NCBI GenBank assembly: GCA_035610835.1
Contig: CM069445.1
Location: forward strand, 33,716,811 to 33,780,810
Length of the DNA: 64,000 nucleotides
Direction: 5' to 3'
Source: Ophiura sarsii
Lineage: Eukaryota > Echinodermata > Ophiuroidea > Amphilepidida > Ophiuridae
Shown: one piece after another, positions 1 through 13,625 of the stretch
Position numbering within the stretch: the first letter of the stretch is position 1
Layout of the letters: the number at the start of each line of letters is the position of its first letter
Program-made: the position numbers and the translations under genes
The notes under the pieces: model-generated
Told to the model about the DNA's origin: nothing
The model's database searches: none
The model's input: only the letters and a program-made list of their open reading frames with translations

Positions 1-2401
1 CAAATCTTTTTTATAGTGATCAATTTCATTTTGGCACTTCTTGAGCCTTCTAATTAATATATAGCATCGATTTCATCACAAAATAGTGAATCAATTTATG
101 ATCACAGAACTGTATCTTTGGAACACATGGAGCTGGAACATCCCTCTCCCCTACTTTCCCCACCCCTCCTTTCCCCACCCCATCCTTCAGCAAACTCCCC
201 ACCCTCCCCCCCCCCCCCCCAACTCTGCCACCACCACTACAATAACGCATCTCTCCCTCTAGTCATATTCATTCATTCATAAAATATACAAAAGGTATAA
301 ATCGTGAACCGCAAAAAAAGCATACAATATAGCAATAGCATTAATGATGTACAAACAAATAAACCCCGAAATAAACAAACCACAAACCCTTTCCACCACA
401 CGTGGGTCTTGATAAAGGTATGGCCATGTGGCCTGCTTTTTAATAAATAGAAGACCTATTCGACACACATGGCTTTACGATAACCTACACACACACATGG
501 CGAACTTTGTTGTAACCTTGTATGCAAATGCGCTCACTGCTGCCTAGATGACCGTGAATGCACAATACGGCGGTGCGGTGCTGCTTTATTTACGTACAAG
601 TAGATGAAGCCCTTTTTCAACACTACTAACTACTATCTAAAAACCAATTAACAGAAAATTCCCCAAATATCACGACACACCCACTCTGGTCAAAATGTCC
701 AACCATTTTAATCGCTAGAACACCCTATATCTGATCAATATACCAAGTTAGGTGGCCGAAATCGTCCTTGAAATAAGTCATTTATCAACTTGTGTAAATA
801 TAAACACGAGAATTGTAGGAGAAATAATGGGAAATGGCGTTTTGGCTCTGGTCACATGGTACGTGTATAGGCAGTACATTGAGAAAAACACTACGGAAAA
901 TTGAAAATAAACATACATCTGTATAAAATCACGGCTATGAAGTCATGCCAAAGAAAATAACAATACCTAAAGTACCTCATAAACCAAAATAAATGGTCAA
1001 AATATAAATATATCACCACGTAATAATTTGGTAAATTTTTGCCCAGAAAAGCAGTTACACTGTATACATCGCAATGCATTGCGATATCTGTCGAAGTCCA
1101 CAATTCTACCCCGACTTCCGCGACAAATTCTTTCAATATTTTCACGGAAAAATTGTCTAAACAATCATAATCAGTGCAAAAAAGCTAGCTTGGATATTTA
1201 TTTGATCGCTAACCTGACATGTTGTTTCTTCAAAACGAGTTTTTGATTAAATAATCGATGAAAACAGTGTATGAACCGCTGGTAAACTGCGCTTTCAAGC
1301 ACTTTAGGAAAATCGAAACTTTATGAAAAGCACACAAATTTGGCAATGTCGAACGACGTACCTGCACCTTTTCCTTCGATTTTTTCCACCAAATAATTCG
1401 TTAAATCTAAAAAGAACTGCACAAAAGCGAAGAACAAATTGTATTACATCATTTTGTGGCAATTTAAACCAGTCTAACCAAAGTGTGAGGTCAGAAAAAA
1501 TGAAAAATTGCTTACCAGTTTTACAGAGTTTTCGCATCCGCTCAAGCCCCTATTGCAAAGCACACACCACGCACGTAAAAGCAATGGCGATGGACTCGCT
1601 CGTTTTGCATAACAAATGAGCTCTTCCCGTTATTCACCCTGCGCCCTACGGAAATTCGTGTAAAACAATCTAAAAATCACCTTTCTTGCGCAAAACATCG
1701 CATAAATGACCCGAATTCTGTTCGAAATATTCATTTAATATTATGTTCTTCAGTTTGAATTTAATATCATTGATTATAAACTTAATTGATGGTGTTATTA
1801 ATATTATATGTTTTTCTGTTCCCCATTGCATTGATGGTTCAAAGCCACACGAATACAAACTCGGTTGCGGAAACAGCTCGAGAATGAGTAGACATGGCCG
1901 CCGCGCTATTCCCGTAAAACTACACAAAATGTCATTAAAATCAATAAATTGAAACAATTTTTAGTTGTAAAAATAGTTTATTTAAAACTTCTCCCGTCAC
2001 ATCAGATCGCAATATATGAGGAAAACCACAATGTAATAATTCTTAAAATAATAAAAATTAATAGGAATTTGCCATTTATAGGTGTTTTTTTGCACACTCA
2101 TGATATATAAAATTATTTAAAAGTCAACTATTTTCCATTGTAGACCAAAACACATTAAGCTCTAATGGTAAGCATGTATACATGTATATATAAGGCCTAT
2201 AGTCCCAATCGGGAGAGTACAAATAAATCATAGCCTTTCGAATAGATGAAAATACTCAATCCGTACTCCGAATAGTCATAAAAGGGCCTAGCTCGAATTA
2301 TTAATTAAAGAACAAAAAATACTGAATAAGATTTATATAATTTAAAAAATTATAATAAAAGAAAGGTCAAGGGAAATTGGATCTGATATTAACAGTAGTC
2401 T
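1..2401. other. Non-coding AT-rich DNA
   Basis: A 15-base C run lies at 206-220. Short ORFs on both strands have no recognisable content or splice context. No repeat shared with the rest of the window was noticed. Confidence 0.6.
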
Positions 2402-2459
2402 CCCAAATGTCCACCCCCCCACCCCCACCCCCCCCCCCCACCCCCCCCCCCCCCCCCCA
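2402..2459. repeat. C-rich tract
   Basis: Almost 60 bases of C with occasional A. It lies in otherwise AT-rich DNA. Confidence 0.9.
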
Positions 2460-2717
2460 GGCTCCCAGATCCCAATTACATCGTGAGATATTTACATAGT
2501 GATAAAACCATAAAACAGTTGTTTCTCCATATAGGCCTATTTTCTCAAGATTTTTTGTTTGTTAATTAATTATCTTGTTCAAGTGAAACTCAACTATAAG
2601 TAAAATTATCAATTTGTTCAACAAAAAAATGAAACAAATAAATTGAATTGAGTATGCTATAATGACAATAAAATACTTTTTACCAAAAGTTACAAATGTT
2701 TTAAACAAATGAGATAA

Positions 2718-2935
2718 GGGAGTGTTCATAAATACTTTGTGGGGGTTGGGGGGTTGAGCCATGGACATCATTTTTGTTACCCCCCCCCCCCCAAAAAAAA
2801 CCCCCAAAAAATGAGGTGGTTTTTTTTCTTGATCCCCCCTTATAAGAACCTTCTATTTTTATGTAGAAATCCCCTCCCCCCCCCAAAAAAAAAAAAATCC
2901 CCTCCCCCCCCCAAAAAAAAAAACCATTTCAAAGA
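2718..2935. mobile_element. Partial Harbinger-type MITE with C- and A-runs
   Basis: GGGAGTGTTCATAAATACTT matches the terminus of the element at 30578. What follows is a mixture of C runs and A runs. No right terminus was found. Confidence 0.6.
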
Positions 2936-3406
2936 TATAGGATTTGACTTCACATAGGCCTATCAACAAAATTCCTCTAAATTTTCAAAATTGAAATTCC
3001 CCCTTCAGAAATGTCCTCCTATAACACCAACATTTCCCCTCAAATTATGAAATCCTAATTTCCCACCTAACACCAACATTTCTTAGAAGAGCTTTCTGAT
3101 TTCCACATGAACAAATAAAATTTCCTCTCACACCCTCAAATTGTCCCCTAAATGTCATGATTTCCATCTAATGCCAACATTTTACAAGTTTCCACATTAT
3201 CAAAGAATGCCCCCCCCCCCCCCCCCCTAATTTGCCCATATTCAAGATATGCCAAAGGAGCTTCCTAATTTCCTCATTATGGGAAAGCGGCAACAAATAC
3301 ATATTTCCAGAATATTTCTTACAAAATCCCTTTTGGCCCTGGAAGGAACTACCTGATTTCCATTATGGAAAGGCAACATGGAATAGATAAGATTTTAATG
3401 TCAAAA

Positions 3407-3665
3407 TTTGTGATGTGATCAAGCGAAATGAGTAACATGTCGGCAGTTTTCAAAGTTGATATTTTGTTCATCATTTAAAACCAGATGGATAAATGCTACA
3501 GTATAGTCCAAATTCCACTTATATTGAATTTCTAGTTTTTAAGTTACAAACAATTTATGAACTGAGAAAACAAAGTAAAACATAAGAATTTGTGACTTCT
3601 TTTGCCTGTAACTCAAAATCAATATTTTCGACATCCGACTCATTCCGGTTAATCGCGTCACATTT
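3407..3665. mobile_element. MITE, sibling of the element at 45019
   Basis: TTGTGATGTGATCAAGCGAA at the left and CATTCCGGTTAATCGCGTCA at the right are the same termini, more diverged. The interior matches 45019-45271 in reverse. Confidence 0.72.
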
Positions 3666-3843
3666 GCTTTGTTACCAGTACAGAATTCTATATGGGTTGT
3701 CTGCAAATCAAGGTATGTTGACACATAAAGAGGCCAGGGAACAAAATACCAAAAATTGGGAAAGGGCAATTTGGGGAAATATAATACACTTTCCACACAA
3801 GCAAATTCCAAAAAGAAGTATTTGTTGACCATTTCAGCACTTT

Positions 3844-3880
3844 ACAGGGTGACCCAAAAAAAATTAGGACTGTTTCATGA
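3844..3880 (+). mobile_element. Solo mariner-type terminus
   Basis: TACAGGGTGACCCAAAAAAA resembles the ends of the mariner-type MITEs. No matching opposite end was found within the following kilobase. Confidence 0.4.
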
Positions 3881-5454
3881 CGGTGTAATTCTTATTATAA
3901 TCATTGGACCATGACCAATTTAGTCTTAATGTAAAGCCCAATTAATTATTATGATATCCTGAAAATATAAGATCAATTCGGAAAAACAGTAGATAGGAAT
4001 CTCTGTCTATCTGCCCTCTCACATGCATCTCATCCCTAAATAATCAAATTAACTTGACCTTTAACCTTTGATGTCCATCTATAGTGTGTCCGACAAACCA
4101 TGAATAATGTCTCACATCCTGTGTGTGCCAGATCTGTGTCCACTCGTTCTGCATCAGTACAATGATCCCACATGCATGCAATGCAGTTCAGGAAGGTTGT
4201 ATGTCCAACAACATTGTGACTAAACGTGGAGCTATAGATGTTCTCTTCAATTAAAAATGGAAAGAGGAGAGGGAAAAGTTGTCCAGTGGGGGGGTGGGGG
4301 GGGGGGGGGGGTCACTCACTAATAATGTTAGCATTTGTGACTCAAAAAGACTCATAAATATTAAAAAATGGGTGTGTTCTGTTTAAATTGGGAGCAAGTG
4401 GGGCAAACTGACATGTATGGGGGAGAAAAACACCCATTTGAGGGTATATTTTGCCTAAAAGGGCATGCTCAATATGTGTTTAAAAAACATTTGGCCATGC
4501 ATACAATAATATAGACTGCCCCCAGTTCGTTTTGGGTTTAGTTTGTTCATATGGGGGGGGGGGGGGGGGGGATTAACCAAACCGCATGCACCCCCAGAAA
4601 AATAAAATGTCAACAACTTTAGTGCCATTACTGAATACATAAAAGGGACTTGATTTATAGATCACTCAACTATAACTAACCCCAGCAAAGTTCCTCTATA
4701 CCATACCCGAGAAAAGGGGTGGGGTGGGGGGAAAGGGGTGGCACGCATACGGTATTAAATGTATATGGGTTGGCTGGCACTCCCAAACCTTAGGGTAGTG
4801 CTGGTGGGGGAGGGAGTCAACTATCGTGTTGTACTAAGCATGCTTAACCAAAGATTTTCCACACACCCTAAATGTGCATTTCATCTGAAATTCACACAAA
4901 AAATGATGTTTCTACATGTGTTTTTCACCAATTTTACCGGTATTTAAACATTTCTCCAGATTTTGAAAAAGTATATACTATTTTCTTGCAAATGAGCGAA
5001 TTTAGACCCCTTAACTATTCGCCAGTATATGCCTGAACGCATTAGGTGGGGCATTAGGCCGCTTAAACTTATAGCCACATCCAATTAACACTTTCCACGT
5101 TTTACCATATATACAAAACAAGTTTATTAGAAAGCGTTGCCAATTTTAAAAGTCTGAATCAATACTAGGCATGTTGTTCTTATTTCAATGCATTTTTCAT
5201 GGTGATCCCAAATATAGTAATGAAATTCAATTATTTATGTTGACATTTTTGAAACATTTTATGAAATTTTGGAATGTCGTCTGCAGCCGCCTGGAAACTG
5301 TTAAAAAACAACCCTTATTACATGTGTTTTTGTGGTAAATGCGTGCTTACAGTGTAATAGTTGACTGTCACTCTCCACCCCACCCCCCGGATTCTGTGGC
5401 ACAAAATGTGCAGGGGTCATCAGGTGTGAGGGTACAGATACTGTAAAAATCATT
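3881..5454. other. Non-coding DNA with G runs
   Basis: G runs at about 4289-4311 and 4553-4571 and a G-rich patch near 4720-4740. No gene or complete transposon was seen. Confidence 0.6.
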
Positions 5455-5814
5455 GTTTAAAGAGTGAAAATAAACTGTCCTGCTAGCAGGACAGTTTATT
5501 TTTCACTCTAAATTCACTCTAAAACCATGATTTTGAGGACCGGGATTATATCACTCTGTAACTCAGTATATATTTATGATTTATTATGATCAGAAATGTA
5601 AATCTGCAAGAAAATCTACTTTCTAAAAAAAAATCAGGACAGTTTATTTTTCACTCTAAATTCACTCTAAAACCATGATTTTAAGGAATTGTATCGCTCT
5701 GTAATTCAGAATATATTTATGATTTATGATCAGAAATGTAAATCTGCACGAAAATCTACTTTTTAAAAAAAAATCATGAATAGAGGGCACCCCCTGGAAA
5801 AGATATGCCTTTAT
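5455..5814. mobile_element. Family 1 MITE, rearranged copy with duplicated right arm
   Basis: The central hairpin CTGTCCTGCTAGCAGGACAG lies at about 5479-5498. It is followed by a right arm (CACTCTAAAACCATGATTTT to TCTACTTTCTAAAAA, to about 5633) which then repeats from GGACAGTTTATTTTTCACTC at 5637 to the normal end near ATGCCTTTA. The left arm is almost absent. Confidence 0.75.
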
Positions 5815-6942
5815 TAAACTCATGTTTATTGTCTGCCTCATATTTATAACTGTCATTCCATTGGTTTTTTCTTGGTTTTTTCACTAGATTTTCAATGTTT
5901 TTTTCAACAAAACAAACAAACAAAAATCCCATGTGTGTGGGATAATTTTGTAATGGGATACAAAAACGATGGTACATTGTTTAGGGCCACTTATGAAAGT
6001 TAATTCATAAAATCCACCTACCATTTCCAATGAATAAAGTAAATTGAAGGAGTTTTTTTTAGATTCTAAAAAAAGATGATTTAAGGTGTATAGGACCTGA
6101 CCCAATGGAAGAATTCAAGTGTGAAATATAGCAAGCTTGAAATTAGAACAAGCTTTATATAATAGCAACTAAATTATTTGTTTAAGGTTTTGATCAAGTT
6201 TGATGTCTATGGAAATGATTGACCCGTCACCCTCACATTATCTGAACTCAATGCATAAGAATGTGAGGCTGAGCACTCAACCCTGAATTAATACACACAG
6301 TACACAATCAATAAACAAGTCAGGAAAGAACTGCAAATTGTGGATTTGTTTTTAAAACCTGATGATTTTGATCTATAATCATTGCAGTCATACAACAACA
6401 AAAAACCTAAATAGATAGTACTGGTTGAGGAAGCAATCTTCTTGCAGAATGCTCAAAGTGATGCAGAGCGAAATGGATTGATAGATAGTTGAATAGATTA
6501 AATTTATAAATAAATGAAATAGATTAATAATAATAAACCAAAAAACATAAGAATAAATAGATAAATAAATATAAATACAGAGAATAAATAATTAATTAAT
6601 TAATAACTTGATCGAGCCCCCATCCTAACCTCCCCACTTTGGTCAAATTCATTCCTCAACCTGTATGGCATAAAGGTCCCCCATTTTGACGGATGGACAA
6701 AAAATCTTCTTACAAAAGTAATCAGGGGTGTTTCATTATTCGCTGCAAATGCTGCTGGGGAATAATGTTACTCTTTTGAGGAAGCATTTCAAGTTTTATA
6801 TAAAGAAATGTTAATTTAAAATCTTGAATTGGTATAATAGTATTTGATTTTCTGTGTCAAATTGTGTGCCATTTTAAGTTATCTGACCCAATTTGAACCA
6901 GCCATTTGAACAGACAATTTTAATAGGTCAACAACACAAAAA
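5815..6942. other. AT-rich non-coding DNA
   Basis: An imperfect AAATA/AATAGAT simple repeat covers roughly 6480-6605. Nothing else was recognised. Confidence 0.6.
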
Positions 6943-7225
6943 GGTCTGTCTCGCATACATTTGGGAAAATGGCTATGCAATATGTGATTTTTAAAAAAAA
7001 ATAGAAAAAATAGCTATGCAGAAATTCGTCTTTCTTTTATTGTGTATATTTTGCCCGCTTTCTTGTTTTGTTGCTCTTTCAGAGCCAATTTTCTTCATTT
7101 TTTTTGGACAACTATTTCTTTTTTAAATGGGCTGATATTTATTTTTAAATGGGCTCATCACGTAGGGTTATGCGGCAAAAGTGACTGCACATTACTTATT
7201 ATAAACAGGTATGTGAGACAGATCT
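6943..7225. mobile_element. MITE with GGTCTGTCTCGCATAC ends
   Basis: GGTCTGTCTCGCATACATTT and AGGTATGTGAGACAGATCT are inverse. The interior word TAGGGTTATGCGGCAAAAGT matches the copy at 61848. Confidence 0.62.
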
Positions 7226-8084
7226 TTGTGTTTTTCTTGGCTTTATATGAATATTTTCAAATGGTTGATTAATGGGTTATTTGGGTGGCAGCTGTAACAT
7301 TGAAGATGGGGATGGATCTGGTCAGACCACGGTAGCGCTGGGGAATCATTTAGGGTTTTTTCTGGAAGACACCTTGGAGTGAAACATTTTAAAACATTCC
7401 CAAAATGTGTCAAAGATTTTTGCAAATGTTCATGAAAGATCATCTTGTTTAAAAACGGATTAAATAAACCACACAAATACATCAATCCATATATTATTAT
7501 ACATTTTCTTTTGTCGTCTTTTATAAATTCTTTTTGTCAAAATATTTGCTCATCATTTTTAGTACATGTACTTATACACGGAAATGAAATTCTACATTAA
7601 TCAACATTGAAAAATAAGTTTAAATGTAAAAAATATATATATTCTTAATATCTTTTCAGTTAATGAAGAGAATAATCATGATAGAACTAAGTATACTGAA
7701 CAGTAAAATGGTTAATTTTGTCAGCACGTAAATAGCAATTGCAGCCCGAATTGCAGCCATGCATAATACAGTCTGTACTGCATGTAATTCTTTTGTGTTA
7801 CACCATTGACTGTCTGGTTGCATAGTGCATACATTTTTTTCCAACCCATCATCATCTTTTAAAATGAAATGAAACAAAAACAGTGCATTTTACAGATTTG
7901 TGCAACGATGATAACAACGTTTTTCTTTATAATAAATTTCACATACATGTTTCCACAAGTGTTAAAGAATGGTTTAGATTAATAACAATATTTTGGGATT
8001 CTATTATAAAATGGTGTAGAAATATCAATCTGATAATATTGCTTATGGCAGTATATCATAGATAAGCCCCCCCCAAAAAAAATT

Positions 8085-8115
<31 letters not shown>

Positions 8116-9101
8116 AATAAATTGGTGTTCCTCGACCGACCGCCCCGAACTTTGAGGCCGCCCCATTTTGGGTTTTTTAAATTAAAAAATAAATAAATAA
8201 AAAATAAATTTTCTTTTTTCAAAGTCCAAAACATGACCTTGGATGACCCATATTTGACCCGAAATAACCCACATAATACCCCATGACCAATATCATAGCA
8301 CTGGTAACTTACACCTTGAGATCCTATTACTATAGTATTTTCATTTATTCTCAAAATTATTATTTTTGAGACACGTTTTCTGTGTAAAAATACAATTTAT
8401 TTCTAACGCAACAACATCTAAAGTAAATTCAATGTACATTTTGTTTGCAAACTAAATATGGCATTAGAAGTGTTGCCTATCGCATGATTTAATATAAGAA
8501 ATATTTATAAATATTGCCTAATTTATTTTTAAACATTTATTTTAAAATTAACTACTTCAGTTCTTATGAATGTGACTTGGTAATAAAAGATGATGGATAT
8601 AATAAAACAAATGTTTTGAATGCATCTCCATATCTGTAATGCACCGGTTTACCATTTTTCCTTACCAGATCACAAGAATATTTTTTATTTTTCTATTGTT
8701 ATATAATGTAACAAGCCAGTAGCCACAAGCAATACATATATTGCCATATTAAGTGATTATTTACTGAATTTAGGTATATTTTCAAATGTTAAATGAAGTG
8801 TATGAAGTCTCTGTCGTTTGACCAAGGACTTCATATGATTAATTGCTTGACTTTCCCTTGAAATTAAAAATTACAAAAAATCTGTTTGCCCGCACCTTAT
8901 CTCCCAGCTGTGTGGAGAGGACAACCAAACAATTTATTTTTGTTGGCCAAAGCCACATTGAGGTATTTGTGCCCAAGCTGAAAAAAAAATACAAAAATAC
9001 AAAAAACACACCACCCAATCAAAAAAAACAAAAAAAACCCAATCAAACAAACAAAACAAACACTCAATCAAACATACAAAAACAAGATATAATAATAGTC
9101 A
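7226..9101. other. AT-rich non-coding DNA
   Basis: AAAT-type low complexity lies at about 8070-8210 around a CGACCGACCGCCCCGAAC word, and an A/C-rich stretch at 8985-9080. No gene was seen. Confidence 0.6.
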
Positions 9102-9965
9102 AGGGGCATTGAGAGATACGTATGGGATTGCACCGTCAATTTTGCTGGAAGTTGTTTGCATCTCCGTAATAAAGGGTTTAAAAAAAGTAAGTCCCTCCCT
9201 AAAGCTTGATCACGTTTGTTTGCATAACTCCACACACAAATGCACTTTTTGATCAATTGAAACATTTATCAAAAGAAAAAACGCTTGGCTACCCATTGAA
9301 AGTAGGTTTCTCTCAATAGTATGTTTACTTCTTCCAAAACATTCACATTTCCCAAGAATGATGTTTTCAGAAAAAGTGGCCCACTTTGGTTTAACACTTT
9401 TTGAAATCTTATGCAATTAAGCTACAAAAATGTCTCCAGTGCTGTTTAAAATTAATTTGAATTGTATTTATTTTCAATTAAAAGAATTTCTTTTCTTTCT
9501 TTCTTTGTGACTATTTCAGGAAAAGTAATAATGATATTGAAATTAAAAACTTTCTATGGGTAGCCAAGTATTTGTGCTTTTCATAAGTGTTTCAATCTCT
9601 CAAAACGTCTAATTATGTCTAGAGTTATGCAAACAAACGTGATCAAAGTTTAGGGGGGAACTTACTTTTTTGACCCCTTTATTTAGGCATTGTACATATA
9701 ACTACCATCTGAAACGGTTTCTTAATTTGGAGTCTATCATAAAATGTTCACGATTTGGTCATTTCAATGTACATAAAATATATCAAAATTATGAGCACCA
9801 CTCGCCACATAAATTGCTTCAACCAAATTTCAATCTAGTGCCATTATTCAACCGTTTTCCCATAAATCATTACACTTCAGGGTTCCTACGTACCTTTATC
9901 TAATGAAACAATAATCCATTTTTCCAAATTTCATTTTTCTCAGCAATTTCTCAATGCCCCTTTAA
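9102..9965. mobile_element. Long foldback element with AGGGGCATTGAGAGATA ends
   Basis: It starts AGGGGCATTGAGAGATACG and ends TTTCTCAATGCCCCT followed by TTAA (9962-9965). Arms pair internally, for example TTGATCACGTTTGTTTGCAT with ATGCAAACAAACGTGATCAA, and GGCTACCCATTGAAAG with CTATGGGTAGCCAAG. The left TTAA is lost. A second copy starts at 9971. Confidence 0.75.
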
Positions 9966-9970
9966 CATTC

Positions 9971-10500
9971 AAGGGGCATTGAGAGATATGTATGGGAGTG
10001 CACCCTCAATTTTCCTAGAATTCAGGTTTTTTGCATTTACATAATAAATAGGTCAAAAGAAATAAGTCCCCCCCCCCCCTGGGAAATGTTAATTTTTTCT
10101 GGAAAACAGTATAGCTCCTTAACCTGTTACAAAATGTAAAATGTAGACTGAAATGTTACACATTTATTGTGCAAACAAGTTTCACCTAACAGTTAACCTT
10201 CACCTTAAAATGCTGTCATTTATTAAATTTGATGACCAATTAATAATGACACTTTCTTGCATAGGGATTGGACAAATTGATGAAATTAATGGACCTGAAG
10301 TGTACTCCAAGGGATTATATACACTTTCAATTGATGTTATTCATTCAACCATGAACAGTTCCTTCACATTTGTATCCAAACAGGTGACAACCATGTGTTT
10401 CAATTTTTCATGGGTTTCAAATTTCATCAATTTGTCCAATCCCTATCAGTCAACATTTCCGCGTTTTTTTAGTCGACTAAATTCCTACTACACGTGACCA
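9971..10500. mobile_element. Second AGGGGCATTGAGAGATA element copy with internal hairpin
   Basis: It begins AAGGGGCATTGAGAGATATG. Part of it (GGAAAACAGTATAGCTCCTT to TAGACTGAAATGTTACACAT) recurs inverted at 27335-27440. At 10261-10445 there is a separate hairpin, ATAGGGATTGGACAAATTGA paired with CAATTTGTCCAATCCCTAT. Its right end is not resolved. The ORF over this region is not a gene. Confidence 0.6.
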
Positions 10501-11874
10501 CTGGTAGTCTTCGTTCGTGTCTTTCAGTCACTTTCAGTCCCCGTGTGGGAAAGCCTCACTGTACCAAGTATAGGAGAAAATGATACCGAACTCTTGACGT
10601 CGAAAGAGATTTCATTCCACCAAAAATGTTAGCCTTCTGGTTGACCTGTGAATATTTTGACCCGGAACTTCAACACATTTTGCTGCTATTCACGATCGGT
10701 TTTGAAAAATGAACGTCGGACAAGGAATTTCTAGTCAATTTAAGTCACGACTTTGAGCCCATTTCAGCGATAATTTGCAATAAAAGGCGTGTTTTCGATA
10801 GCACGGATTACGTCACCTACATCTCCGAATCACTATATGCGTAAACTTTGACTCTGTGAATGAGAATAAATGAGTTTAAAATTCTTCGCTTTTGTTGTGT
10901 GGCGTATACATACTGCAACTGTAGTGTAGTGTATAGTGTTACGTGTAAGCTCAATATGGGCAGATGGGCTGAGCTCCTACCACAATAAATGGATTTGGAA
11001 TTTTGTGTCATCACATTTATTGCTAGCATACACAACAAAGATATTCCTGTGGTAAGTTTATTCACCGAGCATGTTTATTTCTTGTACAATATGACTAATT
11101 GAGTGACCTACAGCCTACATTATCATGATTATACAGGCTACAGTACAGGCTATACAATAAATACATACACTACAGCCTACTAAGTACTACTCTACAGGCT
11201 ACAGGACACACAGGTCCTGGCCCGGTCCTGAGAGTAAATCGGATTTATAAATAATTGAACAAACACATTTTAATTTTTATTGTCATTGACATTGAATTGA
11301 AGTCAGCATATTCATCAAAAAAGTGTCGGTCACAGTACAAATGTATGATTCCCAAGCGTCCATGCGACTGGTGCTTATCCGATCGTGCGTTTAACCGCAT
11401 CATTCGCAATGGCAAAGGGTGCAGTAAAAACCGAAAGATGTGACTTATAAGACTTGTATTGTAAACAAAAATAGGTAATTGACCAATCGCTGGCCCTATT
11501 GGTATTAAAGGCCCTTCACAATTGATTTCCTGTTGGAGGTTTAAAATAATTAGGGCCAAGGTGACTTTTAATTATTTATCATTAATTATCTTTTATTTTC
11601 TTTATTTCCAAACAAATTATTTTATGGGCAGTGGGCGCACTACCACTCACTGGACATATCAAACTACTGATTCTTAGGACCTTCCTAAGTTGTGTTATAA
11701 AACAATAACCACCACCATCATCCTTTTGCATTTTATTCATAAAATACAGCAATTTTAATACATTTTTCAAGATTTGATTTTTGTTTTAAATTTGAAGAGT
11801 ATACTAGCAATTTAAGCTAGGGCTAGGCATTATTGTCACCATATTTACACTTTTTTTGTTCTAGTGTGAGAGCA
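10501..11874. other. Non-coding, with a CpG-bearing patch and CAGGCTA repeats
   Basis: 10500-10820 is richer in CpG than its surroundings (ACGTCGAAAG, ATTACGTCACC) and could be regulatory, but no adjoining exon was found. At 11110-11210 the words TACAGCCTA and TACAGGCTA recur in both orientations. Confidence 0.4.
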
Positions 11875-12354
11875 AGCAATTTCACTGGGTTAATTTCTTG
11901 AGAGTGAAAAACCAAAATGATGGCCAAAACGTGTGTTCGCGCAGTGTTAAGGGCAGTAAAACAATGCAATTTTCAACATTTTTTACTCTTGAGAAAATAA
12001 TTGAAGGGTAAAAATCAAAAGTGAAGGGTATTTCACCCTTTGTATAGGGTGAGTGAAAACACTATAAAGCATCCGAGTCGGCGGTGACGGATATTTTCAT
12101 CAAAAATAGTCAAAAATATTTCAACCCGTTTCTATTTCCAAGAAATACTCCTCAGTGTTTTCACTCACCCTATATACAAAGGGTGAAATACGGTCAAATA
12201 CCCTTCACTTTTGATTTTCACCCTTCAAATTTTTTCTCAAGAGTGAAAAATGTTGAAATTGTCATTGTCTTACTGCCCAAAACACTTCGCGAGCACACAT
12301 TTTGGCCATTATTTTGGTTTTTCACCCTCGAGAAATTAACCCAGTGAAATTGCT
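11875..12354. mobile_element. Foldback element with AGCAATTTCACTGGGTTAA ends
   Basis: The two arms, 11875-12064 and 12155-12354, are inverse copies. AGCAATTTCACTGGGTTAAT pairs with ATTAACCCAGTGAAATTGCT, and TTTGTATAGGGTGAGTGAAA pairs with TTTTCACTCACCCTATATAC. An 85-90 bp unpaired centre has no clear function. Single-arm copies occur at 15125-15312, and fragments at 13528-13625 and 46165-46222. Confidence 0.75.
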
Positions 12355-12603
12355 GCTCCTGCTACCGCAAAAATATGACACCCACTGGTCATGCTGATTG
12401 GGGAATAATACATTTGTACTAAATTTGACCCACTTTTTATACATTTTTATTTTTATTAATTTTATGGAAGATACTTTTTGTTCATTTATAAAACTAATTA
12501 ATTCCCAACCAGGGTTGTCACTAAGCCTGTCGGCACCCACGATTACTGAGAAAAAAATGCATAACAAAAAAGGCACTCTAAAAAAATTAAAATTAATAAT
12601 AAT

Positions 12604-12716
12604 TGGAGAGCTATGCAACTCAAACTTTGGAATATGACTATTTTAAGGGTGACTTTCATACATGTAAGATTTAAAACATCAAATTGAAAATCAGGTCAGA
12701 AATCGGAACACCAGGC
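12604..12716. mobile_element. Family 2 MITE fragment
   Basis: GAGAGCTATGCAACTCAAAC, a shared CTATTTTAAGG word and AAATCAGGTCAGAAATCGGAAC correspond to one arm of family 2. The other arm is absent. Confidence 0.55.
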
Positions 12717-13136
12717 CCGTCAGATGGGGGGGGGGGGGCGACGGTTGCGAACGCCCCCCCTTTTGACCTTTTTTTTTTTTTTTTTTTTTTTAAAGGTAAA
12801 AATTGTGTTTTTCTTAGTTTGAAATATCAATGATAGTAAAACTACTCATAAAACATTGACTACAGTTATTTTATGACTGCGAAATTGTGTGTCCGTGCGA
12901 AATTTTTTGACTTCTACCCCCCCCCCCCCCCCCACTTACGTGAAATTCACGAGGTGACTGACTTGGAAAAAATTTGGGGCAACCTTTGACGAAAATTTTA
13001 GGTGAAAACGCCCCCCCTTGGGCAAAAGTGTCTTACGGGGATGAACACCTACATGTACACTGTTCCTATAAATAGATGCTCACCAAAAATAACGAAACAA
13101 TGTCAATGTGTATGCATGTGTGTGTGTGTAAAATTA
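12717..13136. other. Non-coding with poly(G), poly(T) and poly(C) runs
   Basis: G run 12726-12738, T run about 12770-12791, C run 12917-12933 and a short TG repeat near 13108-13129. No gene was seen. Confidence 0.7.
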
Positions 13137-13352
13137 GGGGTAGGTAAAGTCACCTTTTTTCGGTCACCGCCTATTTACGGTCACTTGGCCAAAATCGTGT
13201 AATTGCAGCGGTTGTCGCCATGGAGCAATACCGGCATTAACTATGCCGCAGTTTTTTATCCGTCAGTGTATAACGCCGAAGTCATTTTCATTACACGATT
13301 TGGACGAAGTGACCGAAAATAGGCGCTCACCGAAAATAGGTGACTTTACCCT
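13137..13352. mobile_element. Small foldback MITE
   Basis: GGGTAGGTAAAGTCACC at the left and GGTGACTTTACCCTA at the right are inverse, as are CGGTCACCGCCTATTT and AAATAGGCGCTCACCG, and AAAATCGTGTAAT with ATTACACGATTT. TA is present at both edges. Confidence 0.7.
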
Positions 13353-13527
13353 ATACAATACATTACTTCCATTTATGTTAGTATTATTATTATTATACAA
13401 TCTCTCCAATGTAGTCTCCATACTTTTTTTGGCGAGTTTGTTTGGCCATTTGTGAACTCGCCAACTGTGTGTATACACTATACATTTTCTTTTCACTTTA
13501 TGCTAATTTTTATATACAGATGTCATT

Positions 13528-13625
13528 TTTTTCACTCACCCTGTACAAATGGGGAAATACCCTTCACTTATGGTTTTCACCTTTTTCTCGGGAGTGAAAA
13601 TATGTGGAAATTCCATTGTTTTACA
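13528..13625. mobile_element. Fragment of the 11.9 kb foldback family
   Basis: TTTTCACTCACCCTGTACAA, a further CCCTTCACTT word and a diverged tail correspond to the central end of an arm. Confidence 0.5.

Noticed and set aside
10153..10497. 114-codon plus-strand ORF
   Set aside because: It lies within repeated DNA whose parts recur at 27 kb, and spans a transposon-type hairpin at 10261-10445. No protein character was seen.
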